The notes: generated by a model not told the origin, from the sequence alone. Positions 25,811 through 35,232 are shown, numbered from the stretch's first letter. The stretch: DNA of 64,000 bases from Armatimonadota bacterium (GCA_025998755.1 AP024674.1:1872162-1936161), one strand, 5' to 3'. A program made the numbers and translations.

Positions 25811-26778
25811 TGTCCGCTTTCGAACACCACTCCGTCGAACATCTCACTGACGGAGCGATCCAGGTGGATGCGCCGGACGGCCTCGGCAAGCATCGGGGCG
25901 ACGGAAAGCACGACGATCTTCCCGTTCTTCTTGTGCTCGGGGAGCGGGATAGTATCCGTGACCACAACCTTCTCGAATGGACTGGCCTCAAGCCGCGACA
26001 CCGCGTCGCCGGAAAGGACCGGGTGCGTACAGCAGGCATAGAGTCGCCGCGCCCCTCTCTGCTGGAGCGCCTCCGCCCCGCTGCAGATGGAGCCTGCCGT
26101 GTCTATCATGTCGTCCACCATCACGCAGACGCGGCCTTCCACGTCACCGATGATCTCTTTTACTTCCGACTTGTTGGGTTCCGGTCGGCGCTTGACCACG
26201 ATGACGATCTGGGCGTTCAGCATCTCCGCCAGGGCGCGCGCCCGGGGCACCCCGCCAACATCCGGCGAGACCACCGCCAGTGGACCGTCCTTTGGAACAT
26301 TGTGACGCACCCAGTCCGCGATGAGCGGGGCGGCCATCAGATGGTCCACAGGCATATCGAAGAACCCCTGAATCTGTCCAGCGTGAAGATCCACGGCAAG
26401 CACCCGGTGCGCACCGGCGTTGGTGATCATGTTTGCGATGAGCCGGGCCGTGACCGGCTCGCGGGGTTTGATCTTCTTGTCCTGCCGGGCGTAACCGTAA
26501 TAGGGAAGCACGGCGGTTATGCGCCGGGCGGAAGCGCGGCGGAAAGCGTCAATGAGGATAATGAGCTCCATAATGGAGTCGTTGACGGGGTGGCAGGTGG
26601 GCTGGACGATGAACACATCCATCCCCCGCACGCTCTCCTCCACCTTCACGCAGATCTCGCCGTCCGAGAAGCTCTTGACGATCAGCCGGCCGGTGGAGAC
26701 GCCCAGATGCGCCGCGATATCCTCCGCCAGCCGCGGGTTGGCGTTCCCCGAAAAGATGCGCAATGTGGAAAGGTCCAA
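25807..26778 (-). CDS. prs: Ribose-phosphate pyrophosphokinase
   Basis: 323 residues from the TTG at 26778, chosen because GGAGGAG lies 8 nt upstream and 'MDLSTLRIFSGNANPRLA' matches family starts. It makes PRPP from ribose 5-phosphate and ATP for nucleotide, His and Trp synthesis. Motifs: flexible loop 'YYGYARQDKK', 'DLHAGQIQGFFD', 'VSPDVGG', and the PRPP loop 'VMVDDMIDTAGS'. It begins 5 nt after the glmU stop, with the ribosome site inside glmU. Confidence 0.95.
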   Translation of the reverse strand: MDLSTLRIFSGNANPRLAEDIAAHLGVSTGRLIVKSFSDGEICVKVEESVRGMDVFIVQPTCHPVNDSIMELIILIDAFRRASARRITAVLPYYGYARQDKKIKPREPVTARLIANMITNAGAHRVLAVDLHAGQIQGFFDMPVDHLMAAPLIADWVRHNVPKDGPLAVVSPDVGGVPRARALAEMLNAQIVIVVKRRPEPNKSEVKEIIGDVEGRVCVMVDDMIDTAGSICSGAEALQQRGARRLYACCTHPVLSGDAVSRLEASPFEKVVVTDTIPLPEHKKNGKIVVLSVAPMLAEAVRRIHLDRSVSEMFDGVVFESGQ

Positions 26779-26783
26779 TCCTG

Positions 26784-28172
26784 CTACTCCTCCGATTGCT
26801 CGCGCCGCCGTCTGGCCCACCCTTCTTTGATGATCTGCTGCGCCCTGCCCAGCGCCAGCGCGTCCGGGGGAACGTCTTTCGTGATGACGGACCCCGAGCC
26901 GATGAACGCCCCGTCGCCCACAGTGACAGGTGCGTTCAGAGTGGTATGGCTCCCGACGAACGCCCCCGCCCCGATCACGGTGCGGTGCTTGCGACGCCCG
27001 TCATAGTTGCACGTGATGGTGCCCGCCCCGATATTGGTGTGCGCGCCGACTTCGGCATCCCCGATGTAAGTCATATGGGCGATGGAGACCCCCTCGTGGA
27101 TGACGCTGTTCTTGATCTCCACAAAGTCGCCGATGATGACATTCTCTCCCAGCCTGGCCCCCGGTCTGAGCCGCGAATACGGCCCAACCCGGCTTCCCCG
27201 GCCGACCTTCGCCTCCACGGCCACAGATGCCTCGAACGTGACGCCGTCCTCCAGCACAGAATCAACGATGTGACTGTTGGGACCGATGACGCATTCGCTC
27301 CCGATGCGCGTGTGCCCCTCGATGACGCATCCGGGATAAACGACCGTATCCTGACCGATCTCCACGTCCACGTCCACGTGGACGGATGCAGGATCCAGCA
27401 TGGTGACGCCGTCCAGCATCAGCCGCCGGCGGATGCGCTCACGAAGCACGGCAGTGGCTTGGGCAAGTTCCACACGCGTATTGATGCCCATCACCTCGGT
27501 GGCGTCCTCCACCACGGTGGCCGAAACGGGCAAACCCTCGGAGCGGAAGATGCCGATGACGTCCGTCAGGTAGTACTCCCGCTGGCGGTTCTCCGGGGAG
27601 AGTCTCCGGAGCGCAGGAAAGAGACGACGGGCATCAAAAGCGTAGATACTGGTGCAGATCTCCCGGATGGCCAGAATCTCGGGAGGGGCGTCTTTGGCCT
27701 CCACGATGCGCTCCACGTCTCCCGAAGACGAGCGCACAATGCGACCGTACATTGCGGGATCCTGCATCTCGGCCGTCAGGAGCGACGCGGCGCACCCGCG
27801 GCTTTCGCAGTCCTCCACCATCCGTGCGATGGAACCGGGGCGGATGAGCGGGGAGTCGGCCGGCAGGACCGCCAGAATGCCCTCGAAGCCCTGCAAAGCC
27901 TGCTCCGCGCACATCACGGCGTGCCCGGTGCCGAGCTGGCGGTCCTGCGTGACATATTCGACGCCGTCCCCCAGAGTCTGACGGACGGCATCCGCCTCGT
28001 GGCCGACCACGACGATGACACGCTCCAGCCCCGCCTCCCGGCACGCCTGGATGACGTGCATCGCCACCGGCCTGCCGCACAGCGGATGAACCGCCTTCGG
28101 CAGCCGGCTCTTCATCCGCGTGCTTTTGCCCGCGGCCATAATCAGGGCCGCTCGGTGGGTCTGAGGTCTCAC
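26784..28172 (-). CDS. glmU: Bifunctional GlcNAc-1-P uridylyltransferase / GlcN-1-P acetyltransferase
   Basis: 462 residues. The GTG at 28172 follows GAGGAG and gives a protein that starts just before 'ALIMAAGKSTRMKS' (9-22), the uridylyltransferase nucleotide loop; longer forms would run into the tRNA-Gln gene. The N-terminal pyrophosphorylase has 'GTGHAVMCAEQAL' and 'ADSPLI'. The C-terminal left-handed beta-helix has hexapeptide repeats and the acetyltransferase site 'GAGTITCNYDG'. It makes UDP-GlcNAc for peptidoglycan. Heads glmU-prs-pth. Confidence 0.95.
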   Translation of the reverse strand: MRPQTHRAALIMAAGKSTRMKSRLPKAVHPLCGRPVAMHVIQACREAGLERVIVVVGHEADAVRQTLGDGVEYVTQDRQLGTGHAVMCAEQALQGFEGILAVLPADSPLIRPGSIARMVEDCESRGCAASLLTAEMQDPAMYGRIVRSSSGDVERIVEAKDAPPEILAIREICTSIYAFDARRLFPALRRLSPENRQREYYLTDVIGIFRSEGLPVSATVVEDATEVMGINTRVELAQATAVLRERIRRRLMLDGVTMLDPASVHVDVDVEIGQDTVVYPGCVIEGHTRIGSECVIGPNSHIVDSVLEDGVTFEASVAVEAKVGRGSRVGPYSRLRPGARLGENVIIGDFVEIKNSVIHEGVSIAHMTYIGDAEVGAHTNIGAGTITCNYDGRRKHRTVIGAGAFVGSHTTLNAPVTVGDGAFIGSGSVITKDVPPDALALGRAQQIIKEGWARRRREQSEE

Positions 28173-28231
28173 TGGCTCCTCGGTGGCGATGCGTTGCGCC
28201 GCCGGAGGGAAGGCTGGCAACGCAAAATGAG

Positions 28232-28302
28232 CTCCCGGGCAAGGATTCGAACCTCGATAAGCAGAACCAAAATCTGCTGTCCTGCCATTAGACGACCCGG
28301 GA
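28232..28302 (-). tRNA. tRNA-Gln (anticodon TTG)
   Basis: 71 nt. Acceptor stem TCCCGGG/CCCGGGA, D arm GTC..GAC around AATGGCAG, anticodon stem GCAGA/TCTGC with loop TTTTGGT (anticodon TTG, decoding CAA), and T arm CGAGG-TTCGAAT-CCTTG, discriminator G. CCA is not encoded. It lies about 60 bp upstream of glmU on the same strand. Confidence 0.95.
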
Positions 28303-28402
28303 ACACCGTCATGATAGTTTCGCGCGGCCGGGCATGTCAACCGGACGGGGGCTTCCCGGAGGCGTGAAGCCGCCCGGACGAAGGGGAGCGGGAGACTCTG
28401 CT

Positions 28403-29881
28403 ATGAGACCTGTCACACTGGACAAAGGGGAGTATCGCGACCGGGTGCAAGCCTGCTGGCTTGGCAAGAACATCGGCGGCACGCTCGGGGCGCCCTTCGA
28501 GGGTCAGATGAAGGTGCTGGACCTGGAATATTTCGACCCGATCCCCACCGAGGCCGCCGCCAACGACGATCTGGACCTGCAGCTGGTCTGGCTGAAGATG
28601 CTGGAGGAGCGCGGGGTAACGCCCCGGCTGGCTGACTTCGCCGACTACTGGCTGAAGCATCTGGCTCCCTATCCGTGGGACGAGTACGGCTTCTGCCTGC
28701 GCAATCTCTCCCGCGGGCTGCGCCCGCCCGTCTCGGGATGGTTCGAGAACGACTTCATTGACCAGATGGGCTCGCCCATCCGAAGCGAGATCTGGGCGTG
28801 CATCGCGCCAGGGAATCCCCAGCTGGCGGCGGAGCTGGCATGGAAAGACGCCGTGCTGGACCACGCCGGAGGCGAGGGGGTATACGGCGAGATGTTTCTG
28901 GCGGCGCTGGAGAGCGCGGCCTTCGTGGAATCCGACCCGAAAGCGCTGATCCATATCGGGCTGCAGATGATCCCGGGACACTGCGCTATTGCCCGTAGCG
29001 TGAGCGCAGCGCTCTGGTGCCATACGAACGGCGTCCCGTGGGGCGAGGCGCGCGAGCGCATCCTCCGGCGCTTCGGGCACCCCCACCCCTGCCACGCCCC
29101 GCAGAACCTGGCCTTCATCATCTTGGGCTGGCTGTATGGCGAAAGCTTCGGCGACCGGCTCTGCAAGGCCGTCAACTGCGGATACGACACGGACTGCACG
29201 GGCGCGACTCTGGGCTCCATCCTGGGGATCCTGAACGGCACGGAGGGCATTCCTGCGGAGTGGAAGGATCCTGTGGGGGAACGGATCGTGCTTCACAAGT
29301 TCACAAGGGGGCTCAGCGGCCCGAAGACCGTGACCGAGTTGACGGAGCGCACCGCCGCTCTGGCGGAGCGGCTGATGGCTGAGAGGGGTGGCACGGTGGA
29401 ATTCGGGGATAAGACCTCTGTCCGGGGCAACCGGCTGGCGGGGCTGAGCAGGAACGAACGCGCGCGCCGGATGCTGGAGCGCGACTACGACGCCACCACC
29501 CTGCCAGCCTCGCGCAACGTGGAGATCACCCTGCACTATATGGGAGGACCGGTCATCCGTCCGCGGCTGCCGAAGCTGGTAGGTGTGAGCGTGGAGCAGG
29601 AAGGGCATCCCATCTCCGCCAAAATCGAACTGGTGGCGCCCAAGGGGTGGAAGGTGAGCCTGGACGGCAGCCGCGGCACGCAGGCGCTGTTCACCCTGTC
29701 CTCGGACGATGTGCAGGACCGTAACAGGCTCAGGGTGCGCTTCCAGACCGAGAGCGAGGGAGGGCAGGCCGACTATACGCTGCTGGGTCCGGGAGAGGCA
29801 GCCGGGGTGGGTCCCGCCGTGTGGGTGGAAACGTGCAAAGGCTGCGGGGCACGCGTGGAAGCCTGTCTGTGCCGCTCCTGA
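28403..29881 (+). CDS. ADP-ribosylglycohydrolase-fold protein with C-terminal extension
   Basis: 492 residues from the ATG at 28403 (GGGAG 8 nt upstream). Residues about 8-330 resemble the ARH/DraG fold: 'DRVQACWLGKNIGGTLGAPF', the acidic 'NDDLDLQLVWL' and 'NCGYDTDCTGATLGSILG', which supply the two Mg ligands sets. Family members remove ADP-ribose from proteins, tRNA-ribose or small molecules; many, as here, are of unknown substrate. The extension (about 335-492) is beta-rich, reminiscent of an Ig-like or glycosidase accessory domain, and ends with paired Cys (CKGCG and CLC), possibly a small zinc knuckle. It is divergent from tRNA-Gln and glmU. Confidence 0.85.
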   Translation: MRPVTLDKGEYRDRVQACWLGKNIGGTLGAPFEGQMKVLDLEYFDPIPTEAAANDDLDLQLVWLKMLEERGVTPRLADFADYWLKHLAPYPWDEYGFCLRNLSRGLRPPVSGWFENDFIDQMGSPIRSEIWACIAPGNPQLAAELAWKDAVLDHAGGEGVYGEMFLAALESAAFVESDPKALIHIGLQMIPGHCAIARSVSAALWCHTNGVPWGEARERILRRFGHPHPCHAPQNLAFIILGWLYGESFGDRLCKAVNCGYDTDCTGATLGSILGILNGTEGIPAEWKDPVGERIVLHKFTRGLSGPKTVTELTERTAALAERLMAERGGTVEFGDKTSVRGNRLAGLSRNERARRMLERDYDATTLPASRNVEITLHYMGGPVIRPRLPKLVGVSVEQEGHPISAKIELVAPKGWKVSLDGSRGTQALFTLSSDDVQDRNRLRVRFQTESEGGQADYTLLGPGEAAGVGPAVWVETCKGCGARVEACLCRS

Positions 29882-29920
29882 AGCGCCGGCAGGGAACCCG
29901 CAGGGCTGTCCCGAAGTCCA

Positions 29921-29949
29921 TTGACAGGGCGAGAGGCGCGCTGTATATT
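29921..29949 (+). promoter_or_regulatory. Sigma70 promoter of the secreted-protein gene at 30038
   Basis: TTGACA (29921-29926), 17-nt spacer, TATATT (29944-29949; five of six). It lies about 90 nt upstream of the ATG and rules out the upstream TTG in TTGACA as a real start. Confidence 0.75.
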
Positions 29950-30037
29950 CCGACCGGGAGCAGCCGGTGCGCTCCGGCTGCCGATAATGGAGATGCCGTC
30001 CGGAGCGCGGGAGGCGCGCTGCGGAAGAGGAGTGGCG

Positions 30038-30940
30038 ATGGTTGACAGATTGCGAACCAGGTGGCTGGCGCTGGGCGCTGCGGCTATGGTGGCCGTAGCG
30101 GCCGGTATCGGCGCGGTCCGGCTGATGGCGCAGCAGCAGACGCCGCCGGCCGGACAGCCGGATGGTGGCGCGGCTCCGGTGGCGCAGCCCGTGGCAGCGA
30201 CGGATAACCCCGCTGACCCGGCCCGCAAGATCAGCTTCGCGGAAGCGCCTCGCGGACCGGTGACCGTGGTCCGTAAACGCGCCGGGGAAAACGTCATCAC
30301 CTACCTGCGTTTTACTACCACCGCCGGCAGGCCTTACATTGTGGAGATGCCGGCCGAGATGGCCAAGGATCCCCGTAGTCGGGACGACTGGATGACTCTG
30401 TTCAGCGCATACGGCCGCGACCCCATCGCCGACGCCGACACCCGGGCGCTGCAGGGACTGCCGCTGGTGGACAACTACTCCGTATGGATGGCCGCGCGTG
30501 TCGCTCACCAGTCTCTCAAGGTCACCACGACACGTGACCGGCTGAGCCGCCTGGTGCAGAAAATGAACCAGTGGTCGGCGGTGCATCAGGAAGCCCGGGA
30601 CAATGGCGACAAGATCAAGGCCCGGGCCGCCTGGCGGGTCATCGAGGGAGCGAAGTACGACACCAAGAACGCGCTCCGGGAGCTGGCTCGCGAGAAGCTG
30701 ACCCTGGGCAAACTGTTCACCGAGGCGGGACAGTTCCAGCAGGCCCGCACTCAGTATGAGCAGACCATCGCGCTGAACGTTTGGCCTCACAGCGCCGAAG
30801 CGGTCGCTAAGCTGAGAGCCATTGAGGGAGCTACGGTCGCAACGGCAGCCATCACGAACGCCTCCATCGTGGGGACACAGCGGATGGGGATGAGCGACCT
30901 CTACCAGGCGGCGGTAAGGGCCACAGGAACCACCCCCTGA
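30038..30940 (+). CDS. Secreted or membrane-anchored protein of unknown function
   Basis: 300 residues from the ATG at 30038 with AGGAG 5 nt upstream. Residues about 8-35 are a hydrophobic anchor or signal segment after RLRTR, followed by a low-complexity Pro/Gln/Ala stretch (QQQTPPAGQPDGGAAP...). The rest is soluble: a strand-rich part (about 80-130) and a helical part with a TPR-like repeat ('LGKLFTEAGQFQQARTQYEQ', about 226-245). I recognise no family. It has its own promoter and shares a bidirectional terminator with the convergent DppA gene. Confidence 0.75.
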   Translation: MVDRLRTRWLALGAAAMVAVAAGIGAVRLMAQQQTPPAGQPDGGAAPVAQPVAATDNPADPARKISFAEAPRGPVTVVRKRAGENVITYLRFTTTAGRPYIVEMPAEMAKDPRSRDDWMTLFSAYGRDPIADADTRALQGLPLVDNYSVWMAARVAHQSLKVTTTRDRLSRLVQKMNQWSAVHQEARDNGDKIKARAAWRVIEGAKYDTKNALRELAREKLTLGKLFTEAGQFQQARTQYEQTIALNVWPHSAEAVAKLRAIEGATVATAAITNASIVGTQRMGMSDLYQAAVRATGTTP

Positions 30941-30969
30941 TCTGCCGTAACGATGTGCCAGCATTACTT

Positions 30970-31003
30970 GGAGGCCCGGCGGACGGAAATCCGCCGGGCC
31001 TCC
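30970..31003. terminator. Bidirectional hairpin terminator
   Basis: A perfect 14-bp stem, GGAGGCCCGGCGGA with TCCGCCGGGCCTCC, closes a 6-nt loop (CGGAAA). It sits between two converging genes. The downstream T-runs are weak on both strands, so termination efficiency is uncertain. Confidence 0.75.
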
Positions 31004-31027
31004 GCACTCATTCAACTCTTGGCCGGA

Positions 31028-31825
31028 TCAGCGGATCAGATAGCACGCCTCCGGCACCGTGGGAGCCGTGTAGCGGATGGTTCTGGGGCTGATGAGCTCC
31101 ACGCCGGGACCGGTGGGAATGGCATCCGTGTGCGAGTTGCGGATGTAGTCAACCTCTATTGATACGGGGGTTTCCACTTTGAAAGGCGTGGCGGCATCGG
31201 CCAGGGCAACAGCCTGACTGGCCTGGGCACGGATCTCCGCCCGAGCGTGTCGTGGAGGCAGCATTTTGGCGCTGTAGCGCCCCAGCCCCTGCTTCACACA
31301 CGCCAGCGCCACCTTATCCCCCAGGAATTGGCGGGCCTCCTCGCAGGCTGCCTGATCGCCCGTGACCAGTGTGACCGGCACGCCAAAGGATCCGGCGAAA
31401 GCTGCCATGAGGCCTATCTCACCGGTCTCCCGCCCGTTCAGACGGCAACGGTGCCAGCGCGCTGTTGACCAGGTGTGCTCCAGCACCGCCCGCGGCGTGC
31501 CCGCCATAGCGTGCATCCCCACCATCAGCATGCAGTGGAAGCTGGAGTCCAGCCCGGTGAGATACCAACCGCGAGGCGATCCGAGGATGTATTCCGCTCC
31601 CTCGTGGAGCTCCTCGTAAACTAGGTTATAGAGCGAGTTTGCGCCGTGTCCGTCCAGCACCACCACTTCGGAAGCGCCCGCGTCCAGCGCTCCCTGCACG
31701 GCGGCGTTCACGTCCGCAGTCATCCAGCGGCGCGCCTGCTCATACTGAGGGGTTCCCGCCGAGGTATGCTCCTCCAGGCAGACACCCGAGATCCCTTCCA
31801 TATCCACCAGAATGAAGACTTTCAA
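31028..31825 (-). CDS. M55-family D-aminopeptidase (DppA-like)
   Basis: 265 residues from the TTG at 31825, chosen because GGAGGAG lies 6 nt upstream and 'MKVFILVDMEGISGV' is the typical family start. The zinc ligands are in 'VDMEGISG' and 'VLDGHGANS', and the later 'MLMVGMHAMAGTP' and 'NGRETGEIGL' blocks match the self-compartmentalising decamer family that cleaves D-aminoacyl peptides. Likely role: recycling of D-amino-acid-containing peptides. It follows pabC on the same strand after 50 bp. Confidence 0.9.
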   Translation of the reverse strand: MKVFILVDMEGISGVCLEEHTSAGTPQYEQARRWMTADVNAAVQGALDAGASEVVVLDGHGANSLYNLVYEELHEGAEYILGSPRGWYLTGLDSSFHCMLMVGMHAMAGTPRAVLEHTWSTARWHRCRLNGRETGEIGLMAAFAGSFGVPVTLVTGDQAACEEARQFLGDKVALACVKQGLGRYSAKMLPPRHARAEIRAQASQAVALADAATPFKVETPVSIEVDYIRNSHTDAIPTGPGVELISPRTIRYTAPTVPEACYLIR

Positions 31826-31875
31826 GACGATCTCCTCCGAACTTCGCCTGCGCCAGTGCGCTCGGTCCGCAGAGG

Positions 31876-32739
31876 TCAGCAGGACTCTTCCCGGATAAGG
31901 CACTCCACAGCGGCCAGCAGACGGGGCGCCACACCGGACGCATCCTCCGGCGCAAACGGTTTTCCTTCAAACTCTCCCAGCGGATGCAGACCCCGGACAC
32001 TGCTGGTGACAAAAGCATACTCCGCCTCCGCGAGCGCCCGCGGGAGGAATTCCCCTTCGATGGCCGGGATACCTTCCCGCACGGCCGCATCCAGAACCGC
32101 AGAACGCATGACTCCCGGCAACGCCCCGCACCGCACCGAAGGTGTGTACAGCTCCCCACCATCGACCCAGAAGAGGTTACTGGAGGAGCATTCCGAGACC
32201 CATCCGGCCCTGGAGACGATCACGGCTTCGCGACAGCCCCGCCTCTGAGCCTCCAGAAGCGCCAGGACGGAGGCAAGATAGTTGCACGTCTTGACGGTTG
32301 AGAGAGGGGAGGTCTCATCCCGCGTAATGGACGTCAGACAGGCCGTCAGAGGCGGCTGCCGGGACGAGGATTCGCATGGCGTTGCAAGGATGGTCATCTG
32401 CGGACTGCCCTCCATCCGAAGGCCTCGCCAGCCCGTCCCCCGCGACACGGTCAGGCGGAAAACCACGTCCCGGCAGCCGAGCAGATCGAAGGCCCCGGCT
32501 GCAGCGGCGCGGATGCCCTCCTCTTCGGGAACGAACTCGATGCCCAGAAGCTCCAACCCCTTGCGCATCCGCTCCAAATGCCGCTCCAGCCGAAAGAAGT
32601 GCCCGGACCGGCTTCGGAACGTCTCGAATACGCCGTCCCCGTAGAGGTAGCAGCGGTCCACAGGCGACACCAGACCGGCGCCTGCCGGGCGCCACTCCCC
32701 GTCCAGCCAGACCAGCACGCCCGAAAGCGCATCAATCAT
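31876..32739 (-). CDS. pabC: Class IV aminotransferase, probable 4-amino-4-deoxychorismate lyase
   Basis: 287 residues; PLP fold type IV. 'YLYGDGVFETFRS' and 'FFRLERHLERM' are N-terminal marks; the PLP lysine is in 'TVKTCNYLASVLA' (about 153-160), and 'VSECSSSNLFWV' (about 184-195) binds PLP phosphate. The family also includes branched-chain and D-amino-acid aminotransferases, but overlap with pabB (8 bp) makes the lyase that releases pyruvate from aminodeoxychorismate, giving p-aminobenzoate, the best call. Confidence 0.88.
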   Translation of the reverse strand: MIDALSGVLVWLDGEWRPAGAGLVSPVDRCYLYGDGVFETFRSRSGHFFRLERHLERMRKGLELLGIEFVPEEEGIRAAAAGAFDLLGCRDVVFRLTVSRGTGWRGLRMEGSPQMTILATPCESSSRQPPLTACLTSITRDETSPLSTVKTCNYLASVLALLEAQRRGCREAVIVSRAGWVSECSSSNLFWVDGGELYTPSVRCGALPGVMRSAVLDAAVREGIPAIEGEFLPRALAEAEYAFVTSSVRGLHPLGEFEGKPFAPEDASGVAPRLLAAVECLIREESC

Positions 32740-34099
32740 CGGAAATCCCCAGCGCCCGTTTCATCGCGGCCGCCTTGGCCTCCGTTTCCCGCAGTTCCGC
32801 CTCTGGATCAGAGTCTGCAACGATACCGCCTCCGGCGCTGAAGGTGGCGGTCCCGCCGCGGAACCAGACCACCCGAATGGCCATGGCCAGCGCACAGTAA
32901 CCCGTGACCGAGAAATAACCCATCGCCCCCGTATACGGTCCGCGGGAGACAGGCTCGAGCTCACGGATCACGTGGCATGAGCGGATCTTGGGCGCCCCTG
33001 TAATGGAACCGCCCGGGAACAGGGCAGCCAGCGCATCCAGGGCATCCAGTCCGGGGCGCAGGATACCCTCCACCGTGGATACCAGGTGAAACACCGTGGG
33101 ATGGATCTCCGTCCGGCACATTTCGCTCACCAACACGGAGCCCGTTTGGCAGACCTTCCCTAAGTCGTGGCGCACCAGATCCACGATCATGACATTCTCC
33201 GCCCGGTCCTTTGGACTGGAAGCCAGCTCCCGGGCTAGCCGCACATCCTCCGCGTGCGAAGCTCCGCGCGGCCGGGTCCCCTTGATGGGGCGCGAGACGG
33301 CCCTGCGGGCGACGGGATCGTATTCAAGAAAAAGTTCCGGGCTGCTGCTGACAAGGGTTCCGGCGGACGAAGACAGAAACGCCGCGTACGGCGCGGGAGA
33401 GTTCTCCCGCAAGCGTACAAATGTGGAGGCCGGATCCGGAGCCGGGTCCAATCGGAACTGACGGGACAGGTTGACCTGATAGATCTCTCCGGCGCGGATC
33501 CGCTCCTTTGCCTCTTCCACAGCCTGTCTGAAGCGCTCTGGGGGAAGGAAGTCTGTCACCCGGCCGGCCGGTGCGGGCAAAGGAGCAGGCGTGGCACCTG
33601 CAACCTCCATCTCGGGCAGGTCAATTCCGCCGTCTCCGAAGCTCACCCGCCACCGACGCAGCTCCATGAGGTCAAAGGCATCCAGGGTGTCATAGAAGGC
33701 AAAGGAGGCCAGCGGCGTTCCGGGCAGAGCTTCCCCGCGCACCGGAATGCGGTCGAACTCCGGGGCCAGTTCGTAACCCATCCAGCCGATCCACCCGCCG
33801 GCGAAGGGAGGGATATTGCGCGGAGCGCCGGGAGAAGCAGCGGGCAGCCGCCGTCTGAGCGCCTGGCGCCAATCCGGATCCACCTGCCACGAGTTCTCAC
33901 CCCTGCGCCGCGAGACCGTTGCATCCCGGCGGACTTCAAGCGTCTCCGCGGGCTCCAGCGCCAGGTAAGTCCAGCGCGATGCGGTGTGACCTCGCAAAGC
34001 GGAATCCAGGAAGGCCACCCCTTCGCGATGACGCACGGCCCAGAACGCCCGGACCGGATCCACCCAGTCCAGCTCCTGTAGATGGATGGACTTGCTCAT
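32732..34099 (-). CDS. pabB: Aminodeoxychorismate synthase component I
   Basis: 455 residues from the ATG at 34099 overlapping the alr stop (ATGA). Chorismate-binding fold: 'GEIYQVNLSRQF', 'SSSPELFLEY', 'PIKGTRPRG' (Lys in PIKGT is the PabB mark; TrpE has Ala there), 'VMIVDLVRHDLGKVC', and 'PGGSITGAPKI'. It aminates chorismate with NH3 from a PabA-type amidotransferase, which is not in the window. pabC is next and overlaps, so the two make p-aminobenzoate for folate. Confidence 0.94.
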   Translation of the reverse strand: MSKSIHLQELDWVDPVRAFWAVRHREGVAFLDSALRGHTASRWTYLALEPAETLEVRRDATVSRRRGENSWQVDPDWRQALRRRLPAASPGAPRNIPPFAGGWIGWMGYELAPEFDRIPVRGEALPGTPLASFAFYDTLDAFDLMELRRWRVSFGDGGIDLPEMEVAGATPAPLPAPAGRVTDFLPPERFRQAVEEAKERIRAGEIYQVNLSRQFRLDPAPDPASTFVRLRENSPAPYAAFLSSSAGTLVSSSPELFLEYDPVARRAVSRPIKGTRPRGASHAEDVRLARELASSPKDRAENVMIVDLVRHDLGKVCQTGSVLVSEMCRTEIHPTVFHLVSTVEGILRPGLDALDALAALFPGGSITGAPKIRSCHVIRELEPVSRGPYTGAMGYFSVTGYCALAMAIRVVWFRGGTATFSAGGGIVADSDPEAELRETEAKAAAMKRALGISDD

Positions 34100-35232
34100 T
34101 GCAGGTGCACCCGGGGGACGCGCGCCGTGACCTGGCATGTCAGTTCGTACGGAATGGTGCCCAGCCGCCAGGCCAGTTCATCGCACCTCAGCACAGACTC
34201 TCCCTGGACGCCCCAGAAGACGGCCTCCTCCCCTAAGCGGACACCGGGAATGTCCGTCACATCCAGCATAGTCATATCCATACACACGCGCCCGGCGATT
34301 GGCGCCCCCATGCCCCGCACCAGCGCGAGACCGTTATTGGACAAGCGCCGGGGCAGTCCGTCCCCATAGCCAATGCTGACGGTGGCGATTCGCGACGGCC
34401 GCTTGGCCACCCACGTCCTGCCGTAGCTGACGGTGAAGCCCGCAGGAACGTCTTTCAGAAGAACAACGCGCGCCGCCAGCGTCATCACCGGCCGGAGTTG
34501 CGCCCTGGGCGCCGCTCCCGGCCCCGGATAGCTGCCGTAAAGCATAATGCCGGGCCGGACCGCATCGAAGCGGCTCTCCGGCAGGCCCAGGATGGCTCCG
34601 CTGTTTGCGGCATGACGGAGAAGCGGGCGCCCGATCGCCCCGATGACCTCATCACAGACCCGGGAGAAGTGCGCGGTCTGTTCGCGGGAGAAAGAGAGAT
34701 CCTCCTCGTCCGAGCACGGATAGTGGGTCATGATGCCCCGGAGCCGTATCCCCGGCAGGGCGTCCAGAGCAAGGGCTTTCTCCACCGCCTGATCCGGGCG
34801 CACTCCCAGACGCCCCATGCCCGTATCCACTTTCAGGTGAACATCCACCACCTTCCCGGCAGAAGCGGCCGCACGGGAAAGATCCGAAGCGAACGCAAGA
34901 TCGCAGACGACGGTCTCCGATGAGGTCTCCAGCAGGGCGGGAATCTCATCCGGAAGCAGCGCACCCAGCACCAGACGGGGGATTTGTGGACAGGCAGAAA
35001 CCAGCACTGCGGCCTCCTCCACCGTGGCCACACAGAAACCCTCCACTCCCTCTTCCTCCAGCGCACGCGCCACCCTCGCGAGACCGTGGCCATAAGCGTC
35101 GGCCTTCACGGCGGGCCAGATCTGCACCCCGGCCCCGGCAAGACGGCGCGCTTCGCGCAGGTTGTGGCGCAGTGAACCAAGGTCCACCCTCGCCACCGCC
35201 CTGAATGATCCTTCCGCCACCGCCGCCGTCAC
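34096..35232 (-). CDS. alr: Alanine racemase
   Basis: 378 residues from a GTG overlapping the stop of the FAH gene (GTGA). PLP enzyme giving D-alanine for peptidoglycan. PLP lysine K43 in 'AVKADAYGHG', 'KVDTGMGRLG', 'VRPGIMLYG', catalytic Tyr in 'VSYGRTW' and 'RVCMDMTMLDVT' at the C-terminal beta domain. Normal length. Confidence 0.96.
   Translation of the reverse strand: MTAAVAEGSFRAVARVDLGSLRHNLREARRLAGAGVQIWPAVKADAYGHGLARVARALEEEGVEGFCVATVEEAAVLVSACPQIPRLVLGALLPDEIPALLETSSETVVCDLAFASDLSRAAASAGKVVDVHLKVDTGMGRLGVRPDQAVEKALALDALPGIRLRGIMTHYPCSDEEDLSFSREQTAHFSRVCDEVIGAIGRPLLRHAANSGAILGLPESRFDAVRPGIMLYGSYPGPGAAPRAQLRPVMTLAARVVLLKDVPAGFTVSYGRTWVAKRPSRIATVSIGYGDGLPRRLSNNGLALVRGMGAPIAGRVCMDMTMLDVTDIPGVRLGEEAVFWGVQGESVLRCDELAWRLGTIPYELTCQVTARVPRVHLQ

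Noticed and set aside
28173..28340. N-terminal extension of glmU
   Set aside because: It would be translated through the tRNA-Gln gene.
28337..31015. An open frame of almost 900 codons antisense to the ADP-ribosylglycohydrolase
   Set aside because: It is a GC-rich shadow: it spans two plus-strand genes, a promoter and a terminator, has no motif, and low-complexity composition.
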